From Streptomyces sp. BK340 (GTDB lineage: Bacteria; Actinomycetota; Actinomycetes; Streptomycetales; Streptomycetaceae): a DNA stretch of 64,000 nucleotides. Position numbers and translations under genes: made by a program. The notes beneath the pieces were generated by a model. It was given only the letters and a program-made list of their open reading frames with translations. It was not told the origin of the DNA and did no database searches. The stretch is taken from contig NZ_VISR01000020.1 in NCBI RefSeq assembly GCF_007827595.1, forward strand, positions 62,001 to 126,000, in the 5' to 3' direction. This document shows, piece after piece, positions 1 to 8,808 of this stretch. Positions within the stretch are counted from its first letter, which is position 1, and every line of letters begins with the position of its first letter.

Positions 1-1
1 G

Positions 2-1090
2 CCCTCGTCCGGGAGCCTAATCCTCGTCAACGACCTCTACCGTGCCATGCCTGACACCCATACGATCTACCTCGGCCGGACGCCGGTCGATCAGGCGTGG
101 AAGGCCGCGTTCGATCACCTGATCCCCCTCTCCACTACGAAACGCCCCCAGGGCCCCGGCTTCGCCGACTACGTGGACGAGCTGACGCGTGAGGTCGGTG
201 CGCTCGTCGAGAAGATCCAGCCGAACGTCATTCACGCTCAGTACCTTGGGTTCGCTCTCAGTCTGGCCTTCAGCAGAACCGCCGGCAGCATCCCGATCGT
301 CGCCATCGCCCACGGTCCCGACGTGATGGCGGCCGAACGCAGCCCATCGGAACGCGAGGGCATGAATGAAGTCGCTGCCGCAAGCGCCGCGATCGTCGCC
401 CCGACCTCCGCCCTCGCCGACCACATCGACCGTCTCACCGGACGCCGATTCACTGATCGACTCACCATCATCCCGTGGGGTATCCGGTTGAGCGATGCCC
501 AGGTACGCGATCAACCGCCTACTGGAATCGGACCGCTGTCTCTGGTGCATGCCGGTCGCCTGGACGACAACAAATCCACGATCACCGCCATCGAAGCCCT
601 CGCTTTAACCGATCAGCCGCACCACTTGACCGTGATCGGCAAAGGAACGCTACGGGAGGGTCTGGAACAGCGGGCTCTCGAACTCGGGCTGCGGGACCGG
701 GTTCGGTTCGATCCGTTCGTGTCCCGCACCGAACTGTGGCGCCGCCTGCCGAACTTCGACGCCTTCGTCTTCACAACCAGAGGTCTGGAGGCTTTCGGGC
801 TCGTCCTCATTGAGGCCCAAGCCCACGGACTTCCGGTTGCCTACTCCGATCTTCCCGGTGCGAGGGACATCCTCGGGAGCACTGGTGTTCCCTACACTCC
901 TGGCGACCCGCGCTCGCTGGCCGTGGTCCTGGACGACATGAGCCGGGACTTCCACCGGCGCCAGGCCCTGACCAAGGCGGCTCTCAATAACGCGCGCGGA
1001 TACGACATCACGACCACCGGCCGCCAGCTACGCGAGCTGACGCTCTGCGTTACGAAGTCGTACGCACCGAAGCCATTATCGCCACCCTGA
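2..1090 (+). CDS. Glycosyltransferase family 4, 5'-truncated by window edge
   Basis: The frame is open to the first base of the window, so the true start lies upstream. The visible part is about 362 residues. It has the two-Rossmann GT-B layout: an N-terminal stretch ending in an H-x-Q-Y segment and a GPD loop, then a C-terminal domain with VHAGRL and the nucleotide-sugar motif E-A-F-G-L-V-L-I-E (the E-x7-E signature of family 4 retaining transferases). It probably transfers a sugar from a nucleotide donor in the cytoplasm; the acceptor cannot be told. The gene ends cleanly at TGA. The remaining upstream context is outside the window. Confidence 0.85.
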   Translation, partial: PSSGSLILVNDLYRAMPDTHTIYLGRTPVDQAWKAAFDHLIPLSTTKRPQGPGFADYVDELTREVGALVEKIQPNVIHAQYLGFALSLAFSRTAGSIPIVAIAHGPDVMAAERSPSEREGMNEVAAASAAIVAPTSALADHIDRLTGRRFTDRLTIIPWGIRLSDAQVRDQPPTGIGPLSLVHAGRLDDNKSTITAIEALALTDQPHHLTVIGKGTLREGLEQRALELGLRDRVRFDPFVSRTELWRRLPNFDAFVFTTRGLEAFGLVLIEAQAHGLPVAYSDLPGARDILGSTGVPYTPGDPRSLAVVLDDMSRDFHRRQALTKAALNNARGYDITTTGRQLRELTLCVTKSYAPKPLSPP

Positions 1091-1124
1091 CGACTTGCGC
1101 GTTGCTGCCTGGCCGACGACCTCG

Positions 1125-2196
1125 TCATGCGGCCAGGCAGCAGCGCAGTCTTGAGACACTCCCGGACTGGAACAGGTTGACAGACGGCATAACGGCAGTG
1201 CTCATCCACTGGCACCAGGACGGAGCCGGGTCCTGCGCATTCGTCAGCAGCGTCGCCTCGGCCGCCTTCAGGTCCTGGTCATGCGCCGGCGTTTCCCATC
1301 GCGGCGTGTGCACGGGCCCGGCGCAGATGGAGCACCGACTGGGCCACGGGGTGCTTCGTGTGAATGAGGGCCTGGCTCAGCGGCTCCACGGCCGACTCTG
1401 GCTTCCCGAGCCAGATCGCTTGATACGCGAAGTCTGACAAGACCCCCGAGCCCTGGTCTCGGTCCCGGACAGTGTGTGCGTTGGACAGTGCGGCGTTCCA
1501 CAGCTTCCCGGCCGCGCAGTGCTGGCCCTGGTCGAACCTGTACCAGCCGCATGTACTGGCGAGCGACGACGCCAGCAGGTGCAGACGGCACCCCGTCGGC
1601 TCGTTGTAGCGGCCTGCCTCCAGCAGGTCCATGGCCGTGTCCAAGTGCGCTTCGGCCAGCTTGATCATGTGCTGGCGCTTCTCCGTTGGGAGCGACGACA
1701 ACTTCGCGCCGGTCTGCTCCAGCCAGCTCATCAGCTCCTCGTCGACACGGGTGCCGCCGTCTGCGGCAGCTGTGAGGCGTTCGGGTTCCAGGTCGGCCCA
1801 CTGCGAGGCGAGCCCCGCCAGGGCGAGTGCGCTGTAGGTCAGGAAGGTTCGACGTTCGCGGTCCATCACGGCTCTCTGTGCATCTCGAAGGGCGTGGACG
1901 GTGTACGCCGACCCGAGCGGCACCGGGTCCTCGCGGCCAGGCAGCCAGTGAGGCCACGGATCCCGCTCGAGGTCGGAGATCGGTACGTCGAACGCGTCAG
2001 CGATGAGGAGCTGCGATTCGACGTCGGGCTTCTTCCGGTCGTTCTCCCACCGACTGACGGCCGCCTTGTCCGCCCCGCACCGAAGCCCCTCTGGACGCAT
2101 CCGTGCGGCCTTGTGCATCCGGGTTACCAGATCGCTCTGCGACCAACCGCGCAGGAACCGCGCATATGCGAGGGGATGCCGGATCGGTTCGTCCAC
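1125..2196 (-). pseudogene. XRE-family regulator with TPR-like C-terminus, frameshifted
   Basis: The intact part (1279-2196, GTG start) has an N-terminal helix-turn-helix (Y-A-R-F-L-R-G-W-S-Q-S-D-L, then A-V-S-R-W-E-N-D-R-K-K-P) and a long helical C-terminal part typical of streptomycete regulators of about 400 residues. The frame stops after H-A-A-M-G-N-A-G-A. The expected continuation (D-L-K-A-A-E-A-T-L-L, then P-S-W-C-Q-W-M) is found at once in another frame, so one base has been gained or lost near 1280. Even with that repaired the protein ends early. An upstream ATG-less extension to 2268 looks unlikely. Function is probably lost. Confidence 0.75.
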
Positions 2197-2414
2197 GGAA
2201 TCAACCCCATCATCGACAGCTGCCCCGAGGGTAGCGAGTGTGCGTCCGGGACAACCCCGGGACAACACCCAATACCTGGATGAGGCACGGAAGTTGGGCT
2301 GTACTCGTCATCCCCGGAAGCGTTCGACGCAGACCCGGACACCCCCCGCACACAAAGCGACGCGCCGCCGTACTCCCGCGCGCCCAGAGAGAACCCCAAG
2401 AAGGGACTTCCTAC

Positions 2415-3075
2415 GTGGATCGCTGCTTACCCCGTCGCGAACGGCTGCTGACGTCATCCAGGCCCCTGCCGGACTTCGACGTCGTGGCCGCGAGCGGACC
2501 CTGGCTCCACTGTGCTGACGGCCGCCGGATCTTCGACGGATCGAGCGGACTCATCTGCGTGAACGTGGGACAAGGCAGCCCCAAGGTCTTCTCCCGCATC
2601 GAGCAGCAGTTCCCCCGCTCCTAGTTCGCAGGCGCCGCCGTCGTGCGGCCCCACACCCAACTGGAGCTGATGGGCCGCCTGTGCCTTGCGGTGGGACGTC
2701 CCGAGGACTCCGTCGCGCTGATCACCTGCGGGACGCTCGGCGTAGAGATCGCCGTCGGGCTGGCCCGCAACATCGCGCGCGTCCGCGGGGGGAAGTGGCT
2801 TCACGTTCGTCCTGGCGCCGGGCCGGGACCCGCAGCCGTTGCACGCACCGGCTCCACGAGATGTACCACGTCAACGAGATCGAGGACGAGCTACTCCGCA
2901 GCCGGCTACACCAGTGTGGGCGCGGTCCTGGTGTCCCCCGAGATCGCACCGCTGCTCCGCCACGACAGCGCAGACCCCCTGCCCGCGATGGGGACCATGG
3001 CCACCCACCCCCTCCAGGCGGCGGCCTGCCTCGGTGTCCTGGACGAGCTCGAATCCATGGACTTCGGTGCTTTCA
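2415..3075 (+). pseudogene. Class III aminotransferase remnant
   Basis: Pieces of a PLP aminotransferase can be read in order: an N-terminal segment with W-L-H-C-A-D-G-R-R-I-F-D-G-S-S-G-L, a stop at about 2622, then T-Q-L-E-L-M-G-R-L-C, G-T-L-G-V-E-I-A-V-G-L-A-R, and finally M-G-T-M-A-T-H-P-L-Q-A-A-A-C-L. The pieces lie in more than one frame and the region with the PLP lysine is missing. The remnant runs straight into IstB sequence, so a transposition-linked rearrangement probably destroyed it. Confidence 0.6.
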
Positions 3076-3084
3076 CGGCTCGCG

Positions 3085-3270
3085 GACCGCACCTGGGACC
3101 GGCGCATGCGCGAGATCGTCCGTCCCGACCTGCTGATCCTCGACGACTTCGCCATGCGTCAGATGACAGCCCCGCAAGCCGACGACCTCTATGAACTCAT
3201 CTCCGAGCGGCAGGGCCGGTCCGTGATCATCACCAGCAACCGGGCACCCAGCGAGTGGTATCCGCTCTTT
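3085..3270 (+). pseudogene. IstB-like ATPase fragment (IS21 family)
   Basis: The fragment holds the Walker B part of an IS21 helper ATPase (D-L-L-I-L-D-D-F-A-M-R-Q-M) followed by the sensor segment V-I-I-T-S-N-R-A-P-S-E-W. The N-terminal P-loop half and the C-terminal end are missing. It is fused in frame to the next small gene, which is an accident of the junction. Confidence 0.75.
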
Positions 3271-3357
3271 AGCAGCTCGATGGCGCTCCTGCCTCGTTGC
3301 CCTTGCCGCGTGAGAGGCTACCCGGCGACACCAGGAGAGGGATGGAGAGCTGGCGGG

Positions 3358-3678
3358 ATGAGGTTCGAGGGCGAAGTCTGGCGACTGATGCGGCAGGAGG
3401 ACCTGCTCGGCGAGATCGTGATCGACGAGGCCGACTTTCCATGGTTGAACGGCCGCTTCGTTCCAACGCCGACGTTCGGAGATGTGAAGCCGTGGTTCGA
3501 CGAGTCGTTGGCTCTGCTGGAGGCGGAGGAGTACGAGCGGTTCGACGACTCCTACGACCAGATCGCGGACACCTTGTCGCTGGTGGCCCCGTCAGGTCCG
3601 GTCGCGGAGTTTCTTCTGCACATCAGTGACGGCCGTGCTTGGTTCAGGTGGAGTGACGAACCATTCGATGAGGTCTGA
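3358..3678 (+). CDS. Hypothetical acidic protein, 106 residues
   Basis: The start ATG at 3358 follows an AGGAGAGGG ribosome site. The protein is acidic with W-F-D-E-S-L-A-L-L-E and F-L-L-H-I-S-D-G-R-A-W-F-R-W-S segments and no membrane span. It has the look of small cytoplasmic proteins common in Streptomyces that sit alone or beside toxin genes, but no function can be assigned. The open frame extends upstream into the IstB fragment; that part is not taken as coding. Confidence 0.7.
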   Translation: MRFEGEVWRLMRQEDLLGEIVIDEADFPWLNGRFVPTPTFGDVKPWFDESLALLEAEEYERFDDSYDQIADTLSLVAPSGPVAEFLLHISDGRAWFRWSDEPFDEV

Positions 3679-3729
3679 GCCCGCCAGACCTTGGGGAATT
3701 GCGTGACCACAGCCCCTGGGGAATTCCAC

Positions 3730-3860
3730 CGTCGTCGACACGAGCCTTCGCCCGACTCAAGTCCTGGCGCATCATGCGACGAGCACGCTGCTCCACCCGC
3801 CGCATCAGCCGCACCGTCCAAGCCATCCACGTACTACTGACCTGCGACTATTCAGGATGA
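3730..3860 (+). pseudogene. Transposase C-terminal remnant (IS5-like)
   Basis: A frame ending at TGA 3858-3860 reads A-F-A-R-L-K-S-W-R-I-M-R-R-A-R-C-S, the usual last helix of DDE transposases (x-R-L-K-x-W-R-x-L-R). Nothing upstream in this frame restores the catalytic core, so it is a short relic. Confidence 0.5.
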
Positions 3861-3918
3861 AAGAAGTTCACTGACACCAAACCGGAACATCGCACAGGGA
3901 AGCGGCGTGATAGCGTTT

Positions 3919-3935
3919 GCATACAAGCTGTATGC
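3919..3935 (+). promoter_or_regulatory. GntR operator O1
   Basis: The site GCATACAAGCTGTATGC is two perfect 6-bp half-sites (GCATAC/GTATGC) around five bases. It ends 17 bp before the GTG start of the GntR gene and matches the double site at 6294-6321, so autoregulation by the downstream regulator is likely. Confidence 0.7.
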
Positions 3936-3952
3936 GATGTCTGGGGGTTGCC

Positions 3953-4579
3953 GTGCCGTCCGGTCGGGAAAGGGCGTACGCGTATCTCAAGGACACGGTG
4001 CTGACGGATCCCGAGATGCAGGGGGTCTTCCTGTCGGAGCAGGAACTCGCCGACCGGATCGGTGTCTCCCGTACACCGATCCGGGAGGCTCTGCTGCAGC
4101 TCGCGGCCGAGGACCTGGTCGAGCTCGTGCCCAAGCGCGGCGCCCGGGTGGCGCCGTTGGCGGGGCGGGAGATCCGGGAGCTGATGGAGTTGCGGGGCAT
4201 CGTCGAGCGGTACGCCGCCCAGCAGCTCGTCTCCCGGGGAGGAGCGCCGGTCGCGGAGCTGCGGTGCCTGCTGGAACGGCAGCGCGAACTCACCGGGGAG
4301 GACCAGGCCCGGGAGTTCATCGCCGTGGACCACCAGTTCCACTCGGCGCTGGTGTCCGCCGTCGGCAACACTCTCCTGGATCGGCACTACGACGGTCTGC
4401 GAAGCCGTCAGGTTCGCGCCGGAGTGGTGGCCCTCTTCAACCGGCAGGGGCGTCAGGAAGCCGTACTGGAAGAACACGGGGCCATCCTGGACGCCCTGGC
4501 CGCCGGTGACGCCGAGGCGGCGTGTGCCGCCATCGACCACCATCTGGGGTCGACGCTCAAGGTACTGCTCGCGGGCTAG
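3953..4579 (+). CDS. GntR-family (FadR/FCD) transcriptional regulator
   Basis: The protein has an N-terminal winged helix with S-E-Q-E-L-A-D-R-I-G-V-S-R-T-P-I-R-E-A-L, the classic GntR recognition region, and a helical FCD effector domain with the metal-binding pattern D-H-Q-F-H near residue 125 and E-H-x-x-I-x-x-A-L-x-A-G-D near the end. The GTG at 3953 is preferred over the TTG at 3917 because the latter lies inside the operator palindrome. Two further copies of the half-site array stand between the divergent transporter and DUF2848 genes, so this regulator most likely controls the whole 4.7-7.1 kb locus. The inducer is unknown; in this subfamily it is usually a small carboxylic acid. Confidence 0.85.
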   Translation: MPSGRERAYAYLKDTVLTDPEMQGVFLSEQELADRIGVSRTPIREALLQLAAEDLVELVPKRGARVAPLAGREIRELMELRGIVERYAAQQLVSRGGAPVAELRCLLERQRELTGEDQAREFIAVDHQFHSALVSAVGNTLLDRHYDGLRSRQVRAGVVALFNRQGRQEAVLEEHGAILDALAAGDAEAACAAIDHHLGSTLKVLLAG

Positions 4580-4721
4580 ACGCTCCGGCGGCTGGACCCG
4601 CATGGTGGAACGGCCTGACCACCTGTGCATCAGATCTTCCCCGGCGCTTGGGCCACTCCGGCGACGCCCTCGTGGGCTTGCCGGCCGCCGTACCGGGGTC
4701 GCGTCTGCCTCGGTCCGTCGA

Positions 4722-5075
4722 TCACTGCCTGCCGGGGTCAGGGTAGGTGATCACCAGCATGGTGACACCGTCCTGCGACGTCCAGGGGCCGTGCGGCATC
4801 CCGGGAGGGCGGCACGCATACATGCCCGCGGTGAAGGTCCGGCCCAGTGTCAGGTCGTGCAGCGTTCCCTCGACGAGGTAGACCTCCTCCCAGAAGTCGT
4901 GGTGTACCACGCCCTGTGCCGAGGTGTCGGTGCCCGGAGCCCAGCGGACGAGCGCGGTACGGCACCCGCGCCCGGGGTCATCGGCCAGGACCCGCTCCTC
5001 GACGCCCGGGCCGGCGCCGACCGGGGTGCTCCACGGTCCGCCGGGGAGGTGGAACTCCAGCTCGGGCTTGCTCAC
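4722..5075 (-). CDS. Cupin-domain protein
   Basis: The 117-residue protein is a single cupin barrel with the metal-binding motif H-H-D-F-W-E-E-V-Y-L-V-E-G and a second motif P-P-G-M-P-H-G-P-W. The GTG at 5075 overlaps the nitrilase stop as GTGA and has GGAGG seven bases upstream, so translation is coupled to that gene. It probably acts as a small dioxygenase, isomerase or ligand-binding protein in the same catabolic route. The substrate is not apparent. Confidence 0.8.
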   Translation of the reverse strand: MSKPELEFHLPGGPWSTPVGAGPGVEERVLADDPGRGCRTALVRWAPGTDTSAQGVVHHDFWEEVYLVEGTLHDLTLGRTFTAGMYACRPPGMPHGPWTSQDGVTMLVITYPDPGRQ

Positions 5076-5863
5076 CGCCACACCTCCGGACGCCGGTTGG
5101 CCAGCACGGAGGTCTTCTGCCGGACCGCGGTGACCTCGTCGATGTCCAGGTCGGCCAGTAGCAGTTCGGGCTCGGCACCGAGGGAGTTGCGGACCGTGCC
5201 GTCGGGTCCGACGACCTGGCTGTGCCCGATGCCCGTCGGCAAGTGGCCCGCCGGAGTACCCGGGCAGGCCTGGTCGACGGCGGCGACCCATACGGTGGCG
5301 TCCAGCGCACGGGCCCGCACCAGCAGCTCCCATTGCGCGAGCTTGCCAGGCCCGGCGCCCCAGGAGGCGGCCAGCAGCGTGCCGACGGCTCCGGCGTCGG
5401 CGTGGGCCCGGAACAGTTCCGGGAAGCGCACGTCATAGCAGGTGGCGAGGCCCAGCCGGGTGCCGTCCACGTCGATCACCGTCGGGGTGGAGCCCTGGGC
5501 GACGGTCTCGGACTCGCGGTAGCCGAAGGCGTCGTACAGATGGATCTTGTCGTACGACGCCTCGACACCGGCCCCGGTGGCCAGCAGGGTGTTCGCCACC
5601 CTGCCGCCGGGAGCCGGGGTGAACATGCCGGCTACGACCACCGTGGAGGTGGCCCGGGCGATCTGCCGTACCCCGTCGGCCCAGGGACCGTCCAGGGGCT
5701 CGGCTACCGGGGCCAGCGGGGTGCCGAAACAGGCCATCGACGCCTCCGGGAAGACTACGACGCGGGCTCCAGCGTCCGCTGCGCGCTGGGTCCATTCCTC
5801 GATGAGCCGGAGGTTCTTCTCAGGATCGGGACCGGTGATGAACTGGCTCAGGGCGATCCGCAC
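5072..5863 (-). CDS. Carbon-nitrogen hydrolase (nitrilase superfamily)
   Basis: The 263-residue protein has the full Glu-Lys-Cys triad of the nitrilase superfamily: V-V-V-F-P-E-A, S-Y-D-K-I-H-L-Y-D and L-A-T-C-Y-D-V-R-F-P-E-L. Length and motif spacing fit the aliphatic amidase / omega-amidase type branch rather than true nitrilases. The GTG at 5863 was chosen for its GAGGAGG ribosome site. It would hydrolyse an amide or carbamoyl compound in the cytoplasm. It lies between a truncated transporter gene and the cupin gene in one operon read from the operator at 6294-6321. Confidence 0.85.
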   Translation of the reverse strand: MRIALSQFITGPDPEKNLRLIEEWTQRAADAGARVVVFPEASMACFGTPLAPVAEPLDGPWADGVRQIARATSTVVVAGMFTPAPGGRVANTLLATGAGVEASYDKIHLYDAFGYRESETVAQGSTPTVIDVDGTRLGLATCYDVRFPELFRAHADAGAVGTLLAASWGAGPGKLAQWELLVRARALDATVWVAAVDQACPGTPAGHLPTGIGHSQVVGPDGTVRNSLGAEPELLLADLDIDEVTAVRQKTSVLANRRPEVWR

Positions 5864-5901
5864 GGTGCGGTTCCTCCTCTGCGGGACGGGGTCGGGGGAA
5901 T

Positions 5902-6258
5902 TCACAGGGAAACGGACGGGGGGAGGACGCCGATCAGGAAGGTGGCCGCGCCGATGAGGACCAGCGTGGCCATCAGCACCTTCTCGCGGCCGATCACATC
6001 ACCGAGGCGACCGAAGACGACCCCGCCGAGCGGACGCGATACATAGCCGACCGCACAGCTGGAGAACGCCAGGAGCGCTGCGGTGAGCGGGTCCTCCGAG
6101 GGAAAGAACAGCTTGCCCAAGACCAGGGCAGCCGCCGCGGAGTAGACGGCGAAGTCGTACCGCTCCAAGGTCGTGCCGGTCAGGCTCGCGGCGAAGGCCC
6201 GGCCGACACCGGAGTGCCTGTCGTATGCCCTCGCGTCGCCGTTCGAGGTGTCGTGCAT
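5902..6258 (-). pseudogene. MHS-family MFS transporter, truncated after ~118 residues
   Basis: The N-terminus is a typical metabolite:H+ symporter start (G-T-T-L-E-R-Y-D-F-A-V-Y, F-A-V-G-like Y-V-S-R-P-L-G-G, G-R-L-G-D-V-I-G-R-E-K). It covers about three membrane helices of twelve and then stops after I-G-V-L-P-P. The nitrilase gene follows only about 40 bp later, so the rest of the transporter has been deleted rather than frameshifted. ATG at 6258 has an AAGGA site. A protein this short cannot transport. Confidence 0.75.
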
Positions 6259-6293
6259 GGTTCTCATCCTTGCTCGGGGACATCGACCCTCTG

Positions 6294-6321
6294 GCATACT
6301 TCTTGTATACAGGTCGTATGC
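6294..6321. promoter_or_regulatory. Double GntR operator O2/O3
   Basis: Three half-sites follow each other at 11-bp steps: GCATAC, five bases, GTATAC, five bases, GTATGC. The middle half-site is shared, so the array holds two overlapping copies of the O1 palindrome. It lies between the divergent transporter (start 6258) and DUF2848 (start 6396) genes and could repress both. Confidence 0.7.
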
Positions 6322-6395
6322 GCAAGTCCTGCGCGAGAACTCGACCACGGAGAATGCCGGCCGTGGTCCCTCACCCGATCTGCGGGAGTGCCCTC

Positions 6396-7082
6396 ATGGC
6401 CGTACTGACCTTCGAACTGCCCGACGGATCGACGCGCGAGGTCGACGTCGTCCAGGTCCTCAACGCCGGGTACGCCGGACGCAGTCAGGAGGACGTCGCC
6501 GCGCACGTCGCAGAGCTCGCCGAGCTGGGCGTGCCCGGCCCGTCCGTGACGCCGGCCCTCTACCCCGTCTCCCCATATCTGGCCCAACAGACCGACCGGG
6601 TCCTGGCACAGCATGCGCGCACCTCCGGGGAGGCGGAGTGGGCGCTCGTGGTGACGGACGGCGGGGAGCTCCTGCTGACGGCCGCCTGCGACCATACCGA
6701 CCGTGACCTCGAGGTGCACGGCGTGGCCTGGAGCAAGAACGCCGGCCCCGACGTCCTCGCCCGGCGCGCCTGGCTCCTGGCCGACGTCGAGTCCCGCATC
6801 GACGAACTCACCCTGCGCGCCTGGGTCACGCACGGCGACCAGCGGACCGAGATCCAGCGCGGCACCCTCGCCGAACTCCTCACCCCCGCGTACTGGGTCG
6901 ACGTCCTGCGCTCACGCGGCGCGCTCACACCCGGCACCGTCCTGATCTCCGGCACCATCCCCATGGCCCCTGGCGTCGACCAGTTCGCAGGCGGCTGGAG
7001 CGTGGAACTGGGGGACCCCGCCACCGGGAACACCATCCGCCTCAACTACGACGTCCAGCCGATGCCGGCTCCCATCGGCTGA
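6396..7082 (+). CDS. DUF2848 family protein (FAH-fold-like)
   Basis: The 228-residue protein carries the hallmarks of DUF2848: V-L-N-A-G-Y-A-G-R-S-Q-E-D-V-A-A-H near the start, T-S-G-E-A-E-W-A-L-V-V, and C-D-H-T-D-R-D-L-E-V-H-G-V-A-W-S-K in the middle. The family is related to fumarylacetoacetate hydrolases; its reaction is not established. ATG at 6396 has a GGGAG site. It is transcribed away from the amidase operon and shares the operator with it, which suggests a joint catabolic role. Confidence 0.8.
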   Translation: MAVLTFELPDGSTREVDVVQVLNAGYAGRSQEDVAAHVAELAELGVPGPSVTPALYPVSPYLAQQTDRVLAQHARTSGEAEWALVVTDGGELLLTAACDHTDRDLEVHGVAWSKNAGPDVLARRAWLLADVESRIDELTLRAWVTHGDQRTEIQRGTLAELLTPAYWVDVLRSRGALTPGTVLISGTIPMAPGVDQFAGGWSVELGDPATGNTIRLNYDVQPMPAPIG

Positions 7083-7131
7083 CACGACCGCTCGCCTGTC
7101 AGGCAGAGAGACATCTCACGTGCCCAAGAAG

Positions 7132-7260
7132 TCACGCCGCGACCGCGAGATCGGCTGAGGAGGAGGTGAAGGCCTGTTGCTCGTCGAAGGGCTGCCGCGT
7201 ATGCAGGCAGTGGTGGAGTTGGCCGATCACGCGATTGAACAGATGCCGCTGGGCCCGGGC
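7132..7260 (-). pseudogene. Transposase C-terminal remnant (possibly IS110)
   Basis: The minus strand reads F-N-R-V-I-G-Q-L-H-H-C-L-H-T-R-Q-P-F-D-E-Q-Q-A-F, which resembles the conserved tail of IS110-type transposases (N-R-x-x-G-x-L-H-x-C-L-x-x-x-x-x-Y-D-E). No catalytic part remains. The rest of the gap between 7083 and 7396 holds nothing else recognisable. Confidence 0.4.
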
Positions 7261-7396
7261 AGCGAATGCCGGGCCAAGCCCTCGAACGCACTGCAAACCG
7301 CCGTCTTGGCTGGCCTGCGGTACGTCCCTACGCTCAAGGCCCGTGACGACCATGGTAGCCACCCCGCCACCGCTTGGGCAGGTCCCAGCTGTCCGC

Positions 7397-8448
7397 ACTA
7401 ACGACCTCGTGCACGGTTGGCTGTGGCACGTCGAGGTGCGTGGACTGTCGGTGTTCACGCTCGAAGGCTGCGGCCGAGGGTAGCGGTCTGCTGGTGTGAG
7501 AGCAGACTGGCGACGGCTTGGACGATGTCACTCATGTGTTCGCGTCGGCCATGGTGGCGGGCGAGAGCCCGCCAGTTTTTCAGGTGTGCAATGCCGTGCT
7601 CGACGCGGATGCGCCGCGAGGAATGGGCCTTGCGTTGCTGCTCGTGCCGCTCCTCGTACCAGGCAGGAGCGTTCTTCTTGAACTTGCGATGTGGTGGTCT
7701 CAGCACGCGTCCGCCGGTCTGCGCGCCCATGCCCTCGTAGCCAGCATCCGCGAGGATCTCCATGAACGGGCCGTCGGCCAGGAGCTGGGCCAGTCCCAGC
7801 TGCCGGGCCTGGGTGATGTCGGCGCAACTACCCGGCCGGACAGGGCTGCAGAACAGCATGCGTCCCTCGGCGTCCGTGAGGACCATGGACTTCACCGCGT
7901 TCTGCTTGGTCTTTCCGGAGACGAATTTGTCCCGGTCCTGGCGGCCTGCGGCCGGGCGTCGCACACGGATCTCCGTGCCATCGATGATGCCGGTCCCGCT
8001 GGCGCCCAGGTACTCGATGACCTCGGCGAGAGTGCGCAGTCGGATGCCCCGGGCGACGGTGCAGCCCCGTTGCGCCAGCAGAGGCCGTACCTCGCCGATG
8101 GCACGGGTGACGGTGGAACGGTCCACGCCGAACCAGCAGGCCAGCACGTCGTGCGTGGCGCCATGGCGCAGACTGACCAGCGTGGCCAACAGCCGATCGA
8201 TGAAGACGAACTTGTGCCTCGCTCCGGCTCCGACCGCCCGCTGCCGTGGCCGAGCGGTGAGCCGAGCCTGATGCTGCTCGCGCCACAACGGCGCTACCTC
8301 GGCGACAAGTGCAGCGAACACCGTCGGCGACAACCCCGTGACCCGGTACTCCGCCACGATCAACTCACGCGCCCCAACCCCCATCCATGCCCAATTCAAC
8401 GAGCTACCGAGCCGCCGAGTACGGCCAACCGTGCACGAGGTCGTTAGT
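7397..8448. mobile_element. IS5-family element, copy 1
   Basis: The ends are perfect 24-bp inverted repeats (7397-7420 and 8425-8448) beginning ACTAACGACCTCGTGCACGG. A TA next to each terminal ACGACC is consistent with a TA target duplication. The element is about 1.05 kb and holds one transposase on the minus strand. Its ends and transposase are close relatives of the copy at 30258-31314. Confidence 0.85.
7455..8384 (-). CDS. IS5-family transposase (DDE_Tnp_4 type)
   Basis: The protein has a helix-turn-helix region (C-W-F-G-V-D-R-S-T-V-T-R-A-I-G-E-V) and a DDE core: I-I-D-G-T-E-I, I-L-A-D-A-G-Y-E-G and V-E-H-G-I-A-H-L-K-N-W-R. The ATG at 8384 is the first start inside the inverted repeat; upstream starts would lie outside the element. 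Length (309 residues) is full for the group, so this copy may be active. Confidence 0.85.
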   Translation of the reverse strand: MGVGARELIVAEYRVTGLSPTVFAALVAEVAPLWREQHQARLTARPRQRAVGAGARHKFVFIDRLLATLVSLRHGATHDVLACWFGVDRSTVTRAIGEVRPLLAQRGCTVARGIRLRTLAEVIEYLGASGTGIIDGTEIRVRRPAAGRQDRDKFVSGKTKQNAVKSMVLTDAEGRMLFCSPVRPGSCADITQARQLGLAQLLADGPFMEILADAGYEGMGAQTGGRVLRPPHRKFKKNAPAWYEERHEQQRKAHSSRRIRVEHGIAHLKNWRALARHHGRREHMSDIVQAVASLLSHQQTATLGRSLRA

Positions 8449-8784
8449 CCGGTCGGTTGGGGAGGGCCGCTGTTACTCACTTTCGGGTGACGATGCCTCA
8501 GGGACCGAGGTGCCGGATCGGTATCGGCACACCAGACAGGCCAGTGACGGTACGGCCCGCTTCCCTGACAAACGGCCAGTCCGGCGCGTCAGAGGCATAC
8601 ATGGACATTGCAGTGGAGAGTCACAGAAATATGCTGAACTCGTAATGACGCACACATCTCCCCCACGATTCGGGCGCACGGGCTGCACAGTGTGAGTGCG
8701 CGGCCAGCCGGCCGCCACCCGCACAACGCACCACCACCGGCCTGCGGCGTTTCTTACGCCGGCAGGTTCGTACCGGGGGGTGCC
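8449..8784. other. Gap without recognised gene
   Basis: No protein with plausible codon use or family motif was found on either strand between the IS end and the lamin-tail gene. The last part probably holds the promoter of that gene. Confidence 0.4.
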
Positions 8785-8808
8785 ATGGACTCCTGTAGGG
8801 GGATCCTC

